Under the pieces are notes generated by a model. That model was not told where the DNA came from and made no database searches. It was given only the letters and a program-made list of their open reading frames with translations. Of a stretch of DNA of 64,000 bases, positions 1 through 33,600 are shown one piece after another (position 1 is the stretch's first letter; each line of letters begins with the position of its first letter). Made by a program: the position numbers and the translations under genes. Source of the stretch: Lutjanus erythropterus (lineage: Eukaryota > Chordata > Actinopteri > Lutjaniformes > Lutjanidae); contig CM034595.1 of NCBI GenBank assembly GCA_020091685.1, forward strand, positions 41,771,057-41,835,056, in the 5' to 3' direction.

Positions 1-154
1 AAATGTTTTGATTATTGCTGTTTGTGTGTCTATTACACAATATCCGTCCACATCAGCAGTGTGAGCGAGGGTGTGATGATTTATTTGTTGAATCATGCTT
101 TGGCATGTTAAGCGTCCCCTGTTGATTAATCCAAATGTGCGTCTCCATTTTCAG

Positions 155-630
<476 letters not shown>

Positions 631-711
631 TTCCTAAAATGGGTACCTTTGTTTGTGGGTACAGCAGAATGTAGCTGCCACCAAGACCAGAGACAAAGCT
701 GATCAGCCACA

Positions 712-1190
712 CGCGCACACCACTGGATGCTACTAAATCATACACACTGGTCTTCTAAGTAAAAGTACAAGAGTGTAGGCATCAAAATATATTTAAAATA
801 CCAGGAGCAGAAGTACTCACAAAGGCCCTTTTCCAAATAATAAATATTGTAGTACTGGATTGTAATTATTGATGCACTGATGTTATTCATCACTTTAATG
901 TTGCAGCTGGTAAAGGTGGAGTTTTATCTTAATTCGTAACATTACATAATCTAATAATTTATTTGTTGAGTATATTTTTGCATTTTAAACCTGACTCTGC
1001 AAAGTAATTAATAAATAAAGTAATCAAATAAATGTAGTGGAGTAAAAAGTACAGTATTTCCATCGGAGCTGTAAATTACAAGTATAAAGTAGCAGAAAAT
1101 AGAAATGCTAGTAATAAGTACAAGAACAGGTACAAGTATCTGAAGACTGTACGGTTCCTGTGTAAATGTACTTAGTTACTGTATACCATT
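712..1190 (+). repeat. Decayed MITE fragments, including an 'AATGTACTTAGTTAC'-type element
   Basis: Bases about 712-755 match the right end of the MITE at 22686-23006 (CACTGGATGCTACTAAATC followed by CACACTGGTCTT). Bases about 745-1188 end with AAATGTACTTAGTTACTG and contain repeated AAGTA-type words. The same ending occurs at 59540-59572, so this is probably a second, older copy of that family. Boundaries are approximate. Confidence 0.5.
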
Positions 1191-1425
1191 GGCTGTTTTC
1201 ATTGATCAATCGTTGATCATTTTCAAGCAAAAATGCCAAATATTTGACATTACTTTTCAAACGCGCTTTCCTTTATCTTATTTGGTCAAAACCTGAATAT
1301 CAGAACTTTTATTGTCAGAAATTCAAGCTAACTCAACATGTCACCTTGGGAATTTTCACTTATAGACAAAACAGTTAATGAAGAATAATCAGCTGACTAA
1401 TCAATAATGAAAATCCATCACTAAC
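1190..1425 (-). repeat. Decayed hAT-like MITE ('regular ATTAATCGAT' type)
   Basis: The segment starts with TTCATTGATCAATCGTTGATC, contains TTTTCAAGCAAAAATGCCAA, and ends with TGACTAATCAATAATGAAAA. The same words occur in reverse or forward order in the copies near 9716, 38760-39830 and 57990. Non-coding, and too decayed to define exact ends. Confidence 0.5.
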
Positions 1426-4400
1426 TGGATCTTTTTCTTTTTAAGACAATATATAAAAGGTCTCTTATTATAATGACATACTTCACTATACAAAAAATTT
1501 GTTTTTTCTTGTAAAAATATTCTCTGCAGTGTTGCTTTAAGAAGAAAAGGTTAAACAGCCTGTTAGTAGCAATAAATGTTCATCTTATTCATTTATTATT
1601 ATAATGTGACATGTCTCATTATAATGATAGAAATTATCCTTTCATTATGAGAAACAGATCAGATTTTTTGTCTCATGGTGGCAGTATTACACTGCCGTAA
1701 GTGTCCCACTAACAACTACCAGCTCTCGTCCTTTCCATTGTGAAAGAAATGAAACATTTACCAGACAACCTTGTTTAAGCCTGTTGGCTGTTTTACTGGG
1801 TTAAACATTTGATGTTCAGCATGGATACCTCAGTATGAGTTGGGAACAAGAAGCCTTTGACATTAGCTGCCTTGGAAATCTGCAGTCTCTCGTAGCATTC
1901 ATGCTTTATTACTGATCCTCATTATCGAAGATTACAAGCAGTCAAAAAAAGAAAACAACTATGTTGTGAGATAAAACACTGGAAAGAAAGCAAACATGGC
2001 AAAGATCACAGTGCAATAGTTCATGTGTTTACAAAATAATGCAACATGTTGAGTAAAGCTACTGCAGTCAGATAGAGAAATATTCAAAACTACACTGAAG
2101 TTTATTTTTCTGCCATTGATTGGTTCAAAACTTCAAGCAGGTTAACTTATCAGAATAACTGGCAACTATTTAAGACCACTTTCTGTCTTCAAGCTGCAAA
2201 GGTTTCACGCTTTTGTTTGCTACATGCTCTATTCTTGATCCCCTTTTGAAGAGATTTCAGACCTAAAAATACACATATCACTCATTTATTACTGCATGTT
2301 GCATGAGTTGTTTGTTTTCTGTCATATAGTAACAGTGTGAACAATATGTTTATATTAATGTGCAATTTTTCATCAGTATCATTTTTATCAATTTGGACGT
2401 GTATTTATTTAACTCAGCTGGGTTTTATGGGGAATATATGCAGTTTTCAGTGTGTTGTTTTCAAAGCCAAACTAACTGGAAAGTTTGATAATCATGAAAA
2501 TACAGTCATATTATACTGACTTCAATGCTGCATAAATTGAATATATATCAGAGCAAATGCCTTAATCTAATCAAAAGTCAACATAATAGAACCTCATCAT
2601 AAATATTATTGGATTCCTTAAAGAGTATACTACAACTGATTGTGATTTTTTTTTTGTGCAGCCATCTTTGATGTTCAAGCCATCTGACATTTGTTAATAT
2701 TTAATCATAACCAAATACATTGATTGCCTTACCTCAAGTCCTATTTGTATATAAACATCATGCTTCTGAATACTGATATTATTAGTTGATGTGTTTGTCT
2801 TTGAAAAGATTGCATACCAATCCATAAAGAGATTTTCTGTTTTCTTTATTGAAAAACACACACAAGATCTACATAAAAATGCGTAATACACAGGAGAACT
2901 GAATCATCATTGCCAAACATGGCAACCATTCCTTAACTGCACCACACAATGAGCTTGTGAATAAAATCAGAATTAGTATGATTGAAACTCTTGGAGCTGC
3001 AAGCAGAAGAGAGTATTTCAACTTAATTTGTGTGGAATGTGTTGCATATTGTTCATATTTGTGTTTCTGTGTGCAAGTGGCTTGATAGACCAAAGTTTTG
3101 GAATGAAACATTTACTAGTTTACTAAATCAGTCATGTTTTCTTTTTCTATATGTTCTGGTGATATAACTTGTGCAGGTAACGTTAGGGCACATCTGGTTG
3201 GATCTGTATATTAAGTCAAACTGTGTTACACAAAAAAAATGTTAGTGTAGCTTTACTTCAAACAAAAATCAATTGCACACTCAAGTTCTGATTGTATTAA
3301 CTTACAAATTGGTCTAAAATAAAAAATAGTGATTATCATCTCATTTAAAAATAAGTGCTTCGGCTTGGTTTAATGATTAGCGCCTGTGTTTGAAACACTA
3401 TGAACCAGTGTTTAGATGTTGCAGAACTGTTTATAAACAAAACAAAGTGCACATAAACATTCTGCTTCTGGCACAAAAATGGTGCCTCTCGTCCCTAATA
3501 CGTGACAGGCCTTTCATCGTTTTGTCATTTGCTTTGGTACATATTAAACAAAGGGGTGAAAACAAACAACATATTTGTCAACTTCTCAATTTGCGAGGGT
3601 GTAGCTTATGTAGCTAGTTGCGTTTACATGAGTACTCACGGTTGATCAATGCAACAGCGATCTCTGGAATGTGTCATAGCACCTGAAACTCTAACCTGAA
3701 CAGGTTAATTCAAAAGTCACCTGTCACAAGCTGTGACATCAATCTGTTAATTCAGTCTGTAATAACCTCCCTCTCCAGGGAAAAAATAAAACATTTCTGC
3801 AAAAGACTGGAATGTCTTTCTGTAGAATAAAGTCATAAACACTGGGGAAAGGCAACATAGTCAAAGCAAGTACATTCCACATGACCTGAGTTACTGTACT
3901 GTGTAGTGTGGGGCAATAAAACAAGGCAATGGGGGGGATTGTGTGCTTCGTGACTGATTATTTGGTCACTGAAAAACAGTTGATTTGCATTTGTGTTCAG
4001 CTAACCAAGTTTAAATAGTGATCAGACTTGAAATAAAGATCTAGGTGTTGGCCTCTAAGCCTGCTGTGTGGAGCCTGCACTCCAGCAACTGCTCGTTTTA
4101 CATAGACACTGACTGTGCTTTAAAATAAACACACACACACAAAAAGGCCACAGCCTGTATCTTTCTGAGCCAGGTTTAACAAGTGCAAACATTGTGGTTA
4201 ATATGGGACAATGTATTCTGACTGTAAGACATCCTGATATGTTTAAAATATGAATCGAGCATTTCCCATCCTGTCAAAAAGCTTATGTATATGTACTTTA
4301 GATGTTAGCTTGCTGAACACTGAACAGCTAATAAGCTGGTTAGATAACATGAGTAGAATGTGTTTTTCTGATACCTTACAGTTGTTTCGTGTGAAGGTTT

Positions 4401-4796
4401 ATGATTTTTCCTTTTTTTAATTCATCTTGATAAAACTGCAGGCACTACATAACACAATAATTTGAGCAGTAATTTCTATTTTTTGCAAAAGAGAAAGCAA
4501 AGTTATTTTTGTTATCTGTGTCGTCACGGTACAGAGGAGAAGGCTAGGTTAGTGATGAGTGAAGGGACGCTGTGCCCAAGGTCAGCACACTCTTTTAAGT
4601 CTGGACGACATTTATCAAACCATCAAGTTTTCTTGATAAAACATCAGAGTTCACCGACAGGGGCACACACACACCGGGACCAAGCAGAAATGCTTGTGCA
4701 GCAGGATGCTGGTACCATTATCCTCCTATGTGTTTGTCATTTCCAGACCTTGGGCACTCCCTGCTGGCTAACGTTAGGATTAACGGAGTGCAAGGA

Positions 4797-4857
4797 TTTT
4801 TTTTTTTTTTTTGCTTTTGTGTTTTTTTTGTTTGTTTGTTTTTTGTTTTTTTTTACT
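4797..4857. repeat. T-rich / (TTTG)n tract (poly-A on the - strand)
   Basis: A long run of T, with G interruptions forming TTTG units, lies just beyond the 3' end of glcci1. It produces spurious low-complexity ORFs (poly-Phe or poly-Lys) on both strands. Confidence 0.8.
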
Positions 4858-4863
4858 TTTATT
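4858..4863 (-). terminator. Candidate polyadenylation signal of glcci1
   Basis: TTTATT on the + strand reads AATAAA on the - strand, 70 nt downstream of the glcci1 stop codon. It is followed by an A-rich genomic tract. Mammalian GLCCI1 has a long 3' UTR, so this may be a proximal site or not used at all. Confidence 0.4.
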
Positions 4864-4932
4864 TTACAACCAAACCACCTGACTAGCTGAAACGTTTTAG
4901 CTGTAGGTGGTTTGGTCATGAATACCTGAGGA

Positions 4933-26335
<21,403 letters not shown>

Positions 26336-26389
26336 CCTCCGAAACTGGCTGTAATTCCTATCGCAGTAAGAAAGACGTACTGCCAAAGC

Positions 26390-26850
26390 TGCTGCTGCTG
26401 CCTCTCTAGAGGAGGAGGTGGTGGGGGGAACGGTAAGATAAACATTAGCCTGTTAGCAAAAAAAACGTTAGCTTCCTTTTTTTAAAATTTCAACTCATGC
26501 GCTCGAGGGAAAAAAATAGCTCCAACACGTCTTATTTGGTGATAACTTACCTGTAAGATACTAATACATGCCGAGGTAAGCTGTAACCGTTACACAAGTC
26601 ACTTTAAAAGTTGTTTTTGATACTTCTTGAAACGTTTAATTCGTGTTTTCCAGCTCCTGCTCTGTCTTCCCCATCATGTCCAGTCACTCTAAATGACAGT
26701 TGTTTCGACCAGACTACTGGCTGATGCGTGTGGGCGGGCTACGCTGCTCGCTCCTCAGCTTGTGATTGGATAGCGGCGTCGTACAGTAACGTCGCTGATT
26801 GGTGCAAACTGGTCTATGGATCGTACTTTCATCCAATCAGGTGAGAGATA
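26390..26850 (-). promoter_or_regulatory. Candidate glcci1 promoter (GC box, CCAAT boxes)
   Basis: Upstream of exon 1 the sequence is relatively CpG-rich. On the + strand it holds GGGCGGG (26732-26738), two GATTGG words (26764-26769 and 26797-26802, CCAATC on the gene's strand) and CCAAT at 26833-26837. No TATA box is obvious. The transcription start is not defined by sequence alone. Confidence 0.5.
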
Positions 26851-26999
26851 TGTTATTAGTATGGGTGAAGTTTTGTGTGAGGAAATTAAGATGTAAAAAT
26901 ATACATACGCCAAAGTATTGATCACGAATTCGCCTGTATACTGTGTTCAGTATGCGTTACAGTATGAATATACTGCTTTTGATATTAAACACATTTTAT

Positions 27000-27295
27000 A
27001 ATAACTATACACGTTGACTCTGCACTGTTTTTTATATATATTTGCAATCTTGCACATTTTATGTATTTTCTATTTATTTACTTTTTACACATTTTAAACT
27101 TCTGTTTACATTTCACTACACATATTATGGACCCTGTTCTCACATTAGTATTACACATTAGTACAGTATTAGTATTGTTAGTATCTTTATTCTTTTTATT
27201 GCATTGACTAGTTTTTGTTTTTCCTGACCTTTTCTATTTTTGTTGCCAAGAGACTGAAATTTCCCCACGGGGATAAATAAATAGCTACCTACCTA
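27000..27295 (+). repeat. Possible 3' tail of a non-LTR retroelement
   Basis: T-rich sequence ends in GAGACTGAAATTTCCCCACG, then GGGATAAATAAATAG and CTAC simple units. This is the kind of tail seen at the 3' end of fish LINEs. No coding part is attached. Confidence 0.35.
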
Positions 27296-28029
27296 CATAT
27301 CAACCTACATTACATCTGAGGAGTTTACACTATTTATCTCAACACAGTGTCAATTGATAGCCGTTCTGGAGCTTTTGATCTTTATCTGAGAATCTTCCTC
27401 AGCAGATGGAGTGTGCCCCATCGTCATGGAAATGTAGATGTTCATTCATAGCATGTGTTCAATTTCATTGTTTTTCCACTGAGCACTACTTACTGACTCA
27501 AAGTGACTTAATACTTTATCCATACACTGTTCATTCAAGCATCGTATACACCGTTTACAGTAAAAATTTGACCTCTAAGTTACACAGTGACTGCACTGTG
27601 TTATTGTCAATTTGTTTATCCAGTGCATATTCATTTTTTATACCTTTACATATATAATAGTTATGTTTGCGTTTGCTTATCTTTGTTTGGGCTTGTTGTC
27701 CTTGTTTGAGCTGTATGTCCATGTATGTTCCTGTACATATGTGCTATGCTCTATTTGGCCCATAAAATTGATTCTGGTTGCGGTGAGATTACGGATTAAC
27801 TGCTGCTTTCTGAGGTCAAGAATGAATTTCAGTCTCAGCTTTTAAGCAAGCTCGGGTGGTAAGTCCTTTGCAAAATGTTAACACCAGGGCAAACTCGATC
27901 AGACATTGGCCCTACAGGCCACCAAGCCCCTAAATTTGGCGGCCAAAGTACATTTTTGGTGACCCAAATGTAAAGTCATGTAAAGACAATACAGAAAAGG
28001 CAGTCTTAACACAACCTTCCTTAAAAGCT

Positions 28030-28378
28030 ACTACACAGGACTTCTCTCTTGTTGATTTTGGAGGCCCCTGTGGAAAAAAAACACTGCTATAAACACAAAA
28101 TATAATGTCAAAATTATATTTACCTGAAAAAAAATCTCCCTTGGTTTCTTTTTATCTGACCAACATACAACTCACTGTAACTTTTGCGTGGGAAACTGTA
28201 AACACAGGCTCATTTCATCTCATTTTGAGGGGAATCCAACCAGGTGGCAGTCACTGAATAACTATACAGAAAGAGCCAGTCTTCACACAGATGGCCTCAT
28301 TTGCATACACTGGTCATATAGATCCATCGGCATTGAATTGAAACCGTTTCATAACCAGGTGAAAACTCCTTGTAGTAG
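28030..28378 (+). repeat. Interspersed repeat family R1, copy B
   Basis: It shares GTTGATTTTGGAGGCCCCTG (28051-28070), the AAATATAATGTCAAAAT word, the ACATACAACTCACTGTAAC segment and the GTGAAAACTCCTT end with copies A and C. Confidence 0.75.
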
Positions 28379-29329
28379 CTCTAACAACTGTTGTCAACTT
28401 TGCACTGAATTGTGATGTGGTGTTTCCTGAAGATTTTGTTTCTCATGAAAAACAAGCTAGACTTCTCTGCTAGTGGAGGACACTGCAGCACACACTGCAG
28501 CACACTACCTCCTTAGATGTTTCATATTCTAGCCACCTCAACACCGCCTCCTTCACTCCTAATATTCTGTTGCCATTTAATTGTTTCATAGTCTGCCTTC
28601 TGTGTTTATGGTCCTCCTGGAAGGACTGTATTAGCGGTTTGAGTAGTAAAATAGTATTTGCCCCAACATATTGGTAGCTAGCTGTCAAAGAGCAATGTTA
28701 CCTGTTTTGGTAGAATGTTGAACTAAACGGTGGCAAAAGAATTGGGAAGTGAAACTGTAACGTTGTATTGGTGAAGCCCTGTAGTACGTGGATAAAACTC
28801 TCCAGCCTTAGACCATCAACTAATGGACCTTGTGGTGAGATGGTTGGGTTGAAACTGCCATTTCCAAGGTCAAGAATGAACTTTCATTCTAACAAAGGGA
28901 ATTCTTGCTTATCTAGTTCTGAGGTCCAAAATCTATTGTTTTTCACTGGTGTCCATCTCTCTGCCTACATCGATGGTCTTTGATTCTGTGGGAGTTCCCA
29001 TGGCATGGGAGAATAGTGTGTGACTCAGTGTTTTTAAGCAAAGATAAAGAACGCACATGACAGTAAACCCACGCCATCTGTGTCTATGAAACATAATATA
29101 AAAATAAACCATGTAAACGTATGGAAAACACTCCATTCAGCAGCGCTCCAATTTGTCAGTCGGAATTTATTTAAAAGGCAAACACAAGAAACGCTGAAAG
29201 GATGAAATTCCAGCCACCCTGTTTTTCGGGATGCTACACGGCTCGCCAATTTGTCAGCTCCACTCCAAAATAGTTCACAAAAGGGCACGCAGGCCTATAA
29301 AACCTCCCACACCGGGAAGAGATCCTGGT

Positions 29330-30060
29330 GAAAGCAGCATACAGTAGCTCCTGTGCCCCCCCTCCTCCTCACCTCCTCCTCCCTACTCCATGACTAAGTG
29401 ATTTAGCCAGCTCTGGTGCAGGCCGCCTCTCACTTACAATGCCTCCCTAGGTTAGTGACAGAGCGGGGAGGGTGGCAGAGAAAGAGAGAAAACCCATTTA
29501 CAATGCGGCTTACACACGGCCGTCCCCCCACAGACGGCGCCCATCCTTGGATTGATGTGTGGTATGCATAGTTTTTGGGTGCAATTTGGGCACCAGAGAG
29601 AGGGGGAAAGAAAGAGAGGGCAAGTCTGTGTATGTCGGAGGGTGTAGGAGGAGGGGGTCCGGGGCTCAGGCTGTCTGTTCTCTCGCCCTCTCTTTGAGTC
29701 AATAGTGTTCCGGCAGCTGAGGTTCTTTATGAGGGGAACAATCTGGAGGGTCTTGTCAGAGTGCCGAGCAGCTGCTGTTTTCTGGCGAGCTTCTTTCATG
29801 GACCACAGGCCTGGAGTGGGCTGGTGAATACAGACGCACCCTCCCCACCCACCCTCCTCCTCCTCCTCATCACCCACCACCACCACCCCTACCTTCTCCA
29901 ATTCCTCATCCTCGCCCCCAAAACCACCCCTCACACACTGGAAGCCCTCCCGCACAATGCCAGATGAAGAGTGGCACAGAGGAACATGAAGAGAGCAAGA
30001 GGAGTGTTGTTATTGTGCGCTACACTCCGCTCCGTCACCCGGGGTACCGTCCTTCACCCC
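29330..30060. other. GC-richer intergenic block, candidate regulatory sequence
   Basis: This block has C/T-rich runs (CCCCCCCTCCTCCTCACC) and a palindrome-like GGTGCAATTTGGGCACC. It stands out from AT-rich flanks between mios and glcci1. The - strand ORFs are low-complexity and lack homology. Function unknown. Confidence 0.25.
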
Positions 30061-30604
30061 GAACAATGCTTTCATGAGGTATGTGAAGATCCTTTCGTAA
30101 GACAAACACAGACGTTAAATAGCGTATTAAAACCACAAAATATAGCTCAGACATATTGGCACCGGTGATCACATTTTTACAACCTGATGTGTGAGTGGAC
30201 ATTTGATTTTTTTTTTTAATAGATCACAATAAAACCACAAGCCTGATTCAGGTTAGATTGGAAGAGGCTGATTATAGCAGAACCTCTTGTATTTCTCCTG
30301 AGTGGGATTTTCATTAGCAGAGCAGCGAGTTTGCATTTGCTCCCTTTCTGTCATTGAGTTCAGTTAGTGAGATCAGTTAACACACACTGCCTCCCTTCTT
30401 CATATACGGCTCTGTTACAATGTTACATTCACTAGACTATAACTTAACAGTATGTCATTCTATTCAAGCAGCCACTCCAGAGAGAGACGCTGCTGGCACC
30501 CTTTGTCCCTTGCCCAGTTGTCGGTGTGGCGGGTGCAGCAGTGAACCTGCGCTGGTTGGCTCTGTGCTGGTGTTTGGCTTCAGTTTCCAACAGGCGTCTC
30601 CTGT

Positions 30605-30695
30605 TTAGCTGCTGTCTGAAGGCACCAGGTTCCCTGTGGTGTCCAGCTGCATGCATTTACACGTGCAAGCCGACACTGGGCACTCTGTGTGGTCT
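30605..30695 (-). CDS. mios: mios coding exon 11 (terminal)
   Basis: Acceptor ccattacag; 91 bp; stop TAA at 30607-30605. It encodes [20 protein letters not shown], then GNLVPSDSS, completing the zinc-binding Cys set. It lies 1.4 kb from exon 10. Reading through the exon 10 donor gives an unrelated tail, which was rejected. Confidence 0.93.
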
Positions 30696-33600
30696 CTGTA
30701 ATGGACACATAAAGATAAATTAAAAGAAAAAAACATGGAGACAACAAGAAATGCGTAAAAAATAGTTTGTACATTTTCGCTACAAGATCACAGAAGTGCA
30801 CCGTTCATTGAATTTTCAATTCTGAAACAAATATAAAAAATTAAGGAAAATCTTTTAATAGCCTGCTCAGAAAAAATGTTTTCTGATGCAAAAATGGTTT
30901 GAAAGAATATGGCTCTGATTTCTGCATTTTTATTAGCATTTTTTCAAACTTTTCTTTAGTCACCCAGAAATGAACATGAAGCACAGAAAAAAGTCAAACA
31001 ATGAGACTCTTGCCACAGGAAAATTAGTTCTATCTGACACTGCCTCTGTTGGTAATAGACAACTAAAGGTAACCGTTTGAGAGAAACGAGGTGGATTAGC
31101 TCAAACAGGACACCATGATGTCTTCCTAACCAACCAGTCTACTGGAAAAGGGAGTCATCCTTCTTTAGCAGGATCAAAACATGGACGAAACTTTAAAACA
31201 AACCATTTATCTTTACGTTTACAGTAAGTTCTTGTTCGGGCTGCCAGCCTATATCCAGACTGATTTTAGAAAGTCTGGACAGTTAAAAAACAAACACAAG
31301 AAATGCAGATCAAAGCCACATTTGGAAGTGGTCAGAGATGCAATTGCAATCATGTTTCTATGGATCTGTCTCAATCCGGAAGCTCTGGACACTGAAATCA
31401 GATTCTAAAATGTCACTCACAATGCAACACAACAACACGGGGAGGCCTTTGTCCGGGCAAAGCTGGAAGGAACCTACCAGAACATGCTACTGTGTTGAAA
31501 AACCACATCAACAGCATATGAAGTGACTGGCACCTATGTTAGCAGTCCATGCAGGTAGATTGGTGATGTCTAGACACACAAATCTGATCTGATCACAAAT
31601 AGTAGTCTGCCTTTAAGATCTGATTTGAGAACCAAATCAGATTTGCCTGCAGTCTGAACAAAGTCTGTCAGGTAATTAAGAGCAGTAGTGACTTTTTATT
31701 GATCAGTAGAATCACTTTGTGTTTTAGGATAATCACAGAGAAGGAAGGGACATTTGGTGTGGAGTACAAGTCCACTTTAGGTTTAAAACAGGACCTCTAA
31801 TAATGACAAGAATTACATAACTTACAGACACACTGAGAACACCCCCCACTGTACAGCCATTACTTTGAAAACATCCCATTTTGCATTTTGTGCAGATTGA
31901 TAGTGGGCTTCTGTGTTTGACTGGTTATCTAAAAAATCTTTTTTAAAAGTTTGCTTGAGAATCATAAATCCAATGAACAGAACGTACACGGATCGTAGCA
32001 GGAACAGAGTTCATACATGTCTGAAAATGATGTAAATGTGCAGCATCCTGTGAGTCCCACCTGAACCAGCTGAGCATGTGGCCGGCGTGGCCGCCGTGTC
32101 GACAGTTGTGACACCAGGTGAACCAGTTGTTGAACTGAGCAAGTTTGTTCTCCCTCGTCAAGTCCACCTTCTCATCTGACTTCCCTGTTCCTGCCAGAGA
32201 GGATTCATCCGTAAGTCAATATTAACAGTCAATAAAATTTGACTATCTGTCAACGTTGGTATGAGTGACGTCACAGCAACAATGAAACTGTGTTGGCCAC
32301 TGAACCTCCAGGTGCAACCGCCCCTAAATGTAGATCAAAGTCCAGATGTTCTCCCCTGCAAATGCTCAGTTAAGTATTATAGACACTGAAGCTGCTCTAA
32401 GATGCCTGCCTGTTACTGGAAACATCAGCTAAGCATCTGTCTACACGCTCCACTTTACCTGGGCAGTTAGACACAGGTGTGCCCATGTTCATGAGGCACA
32501 GGGCACAACGTGGCAGCGGTTTCCTGCAGCCGGGGCAACTGGTGACTTTCGACTTGGTGGGTGAGCCGCTGACACCGTACTGACTGAAGCCGCGGCCCTG
32601 GTGAGGCATCGCCGAGCAGCTGTAGGAGATAGACTTCCCACAGAAGTTGCAGCTCACAAACACCTGTCACACAAGAACAAACACAAAGGTCGGTTGATAA
32701 GGAGTGGTGAACATGAAGGTAAAACCAACAAGTACATGCTCACCAGCTGTCTTATTTTCACTTTGAAGGGGAGAGAAAGATAAGCATTAGACAATACAGC
32801 AATAATCCCAACATGCTTTAACTGGGAATATTGGAATGTCAGCAATGCAGTTAGGTAGTGTTGAGTTTGGCTTGCACGAAAACATTTTTGGTAATAGAGT
32901 TAATAAGAAGGTCTAAAGTACAGATTCCTCCAATCTAAAAGAAGAAATCAAGATCACCAGCGAGAACACAGGTTTTATGATGAGCATTAACTGTGAGTGT
33001 TATGAGCTTGGCTGACACTCTTCAGATTGCTTGGCACAAACTACCTGTGCTGTGATAAACAGTGCAAGCATCCTATTTCATAATGAGGGAAAAACCATGA
33101 TAATGTTTGCCAGTAGCCTGTCACATTAGAGTCATTGTGTTATTTTATGTCAAGACACTTTTACTGAGGTAGCAAACATGCATTTACACAGAATTCATCA
33201 AACTTATAATGACTAACATTATCAAATATAAGTATTTATGGCTACAATTTATTATTATTTTCAACAATAATTGATTTGTTTAGTATTTTTTATTTCTTAT
33301 TTCAATCAGTCCCAAAGAAGACATCTTAAAAAGTTATAGTAACAGTTATATTGGTAAGTGGGGCCGATATTGACTTAAAACAGCTATATCGGTCTATATT
33401 AGGATCGGTGTATATTTTCTCTGATATTTTAGTTGAGTTCAGTCATATTTTTAATTTTTAGGGGCAGTATGTTATATATACTTGATCCTTTTCCTTAATT
33501 CAAGTGGTTCTATTTGTATTTTTTTATTTATAGCTATTTATAATGATTAAAAATTATGGTGAAAGTTTCTGTGTCCTTATGTCATTCAGGATTTCCATTT

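Larger units (their letters stand above)
631..4796. other. Intergenic region between ica1 and the 3' end of glcci1
   Basis: AT-rich DNA with no supportable gene. ORFs here are short and lack splice or homology support. The left part (about 712-1425) is built of decayed MITE pieces annotated separately. From about 1430 to 4796 I see no recognisable gene, RNA or named repeat, apart from a short CA run near 4128-4140. Confidence 0.6.
26851..30604. other. Short intergenic region between mios and glcci1
   Basis: About 3.7 kb with no supportable gene. In mammals rpa3 and umad1 lie in this interval; no ORF here resembles either. It contains a LINE-tail-like stretch near 27000-27290, repeat R1 copy B, and a GC-richer block at about 29330-30060. 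Confidence 0.6.

Noticed and set aside
29430-29967. 167- and 90-residue - strand ORFs and a + strand ORF in the GC-rich block
   Set aside because: Low-complexity Gly/Glu or Pro/Ser composition, overlapping on both strands, with no recognisable domain or exon structure.
31943-32060. Read-through tail of mios exon 10 ([12 protein letters not shown]...) as the C-terminus
   Set aside because: A clear terminal exon at 30605-30695 supplies [14 protein letters not shown] with matching phase.
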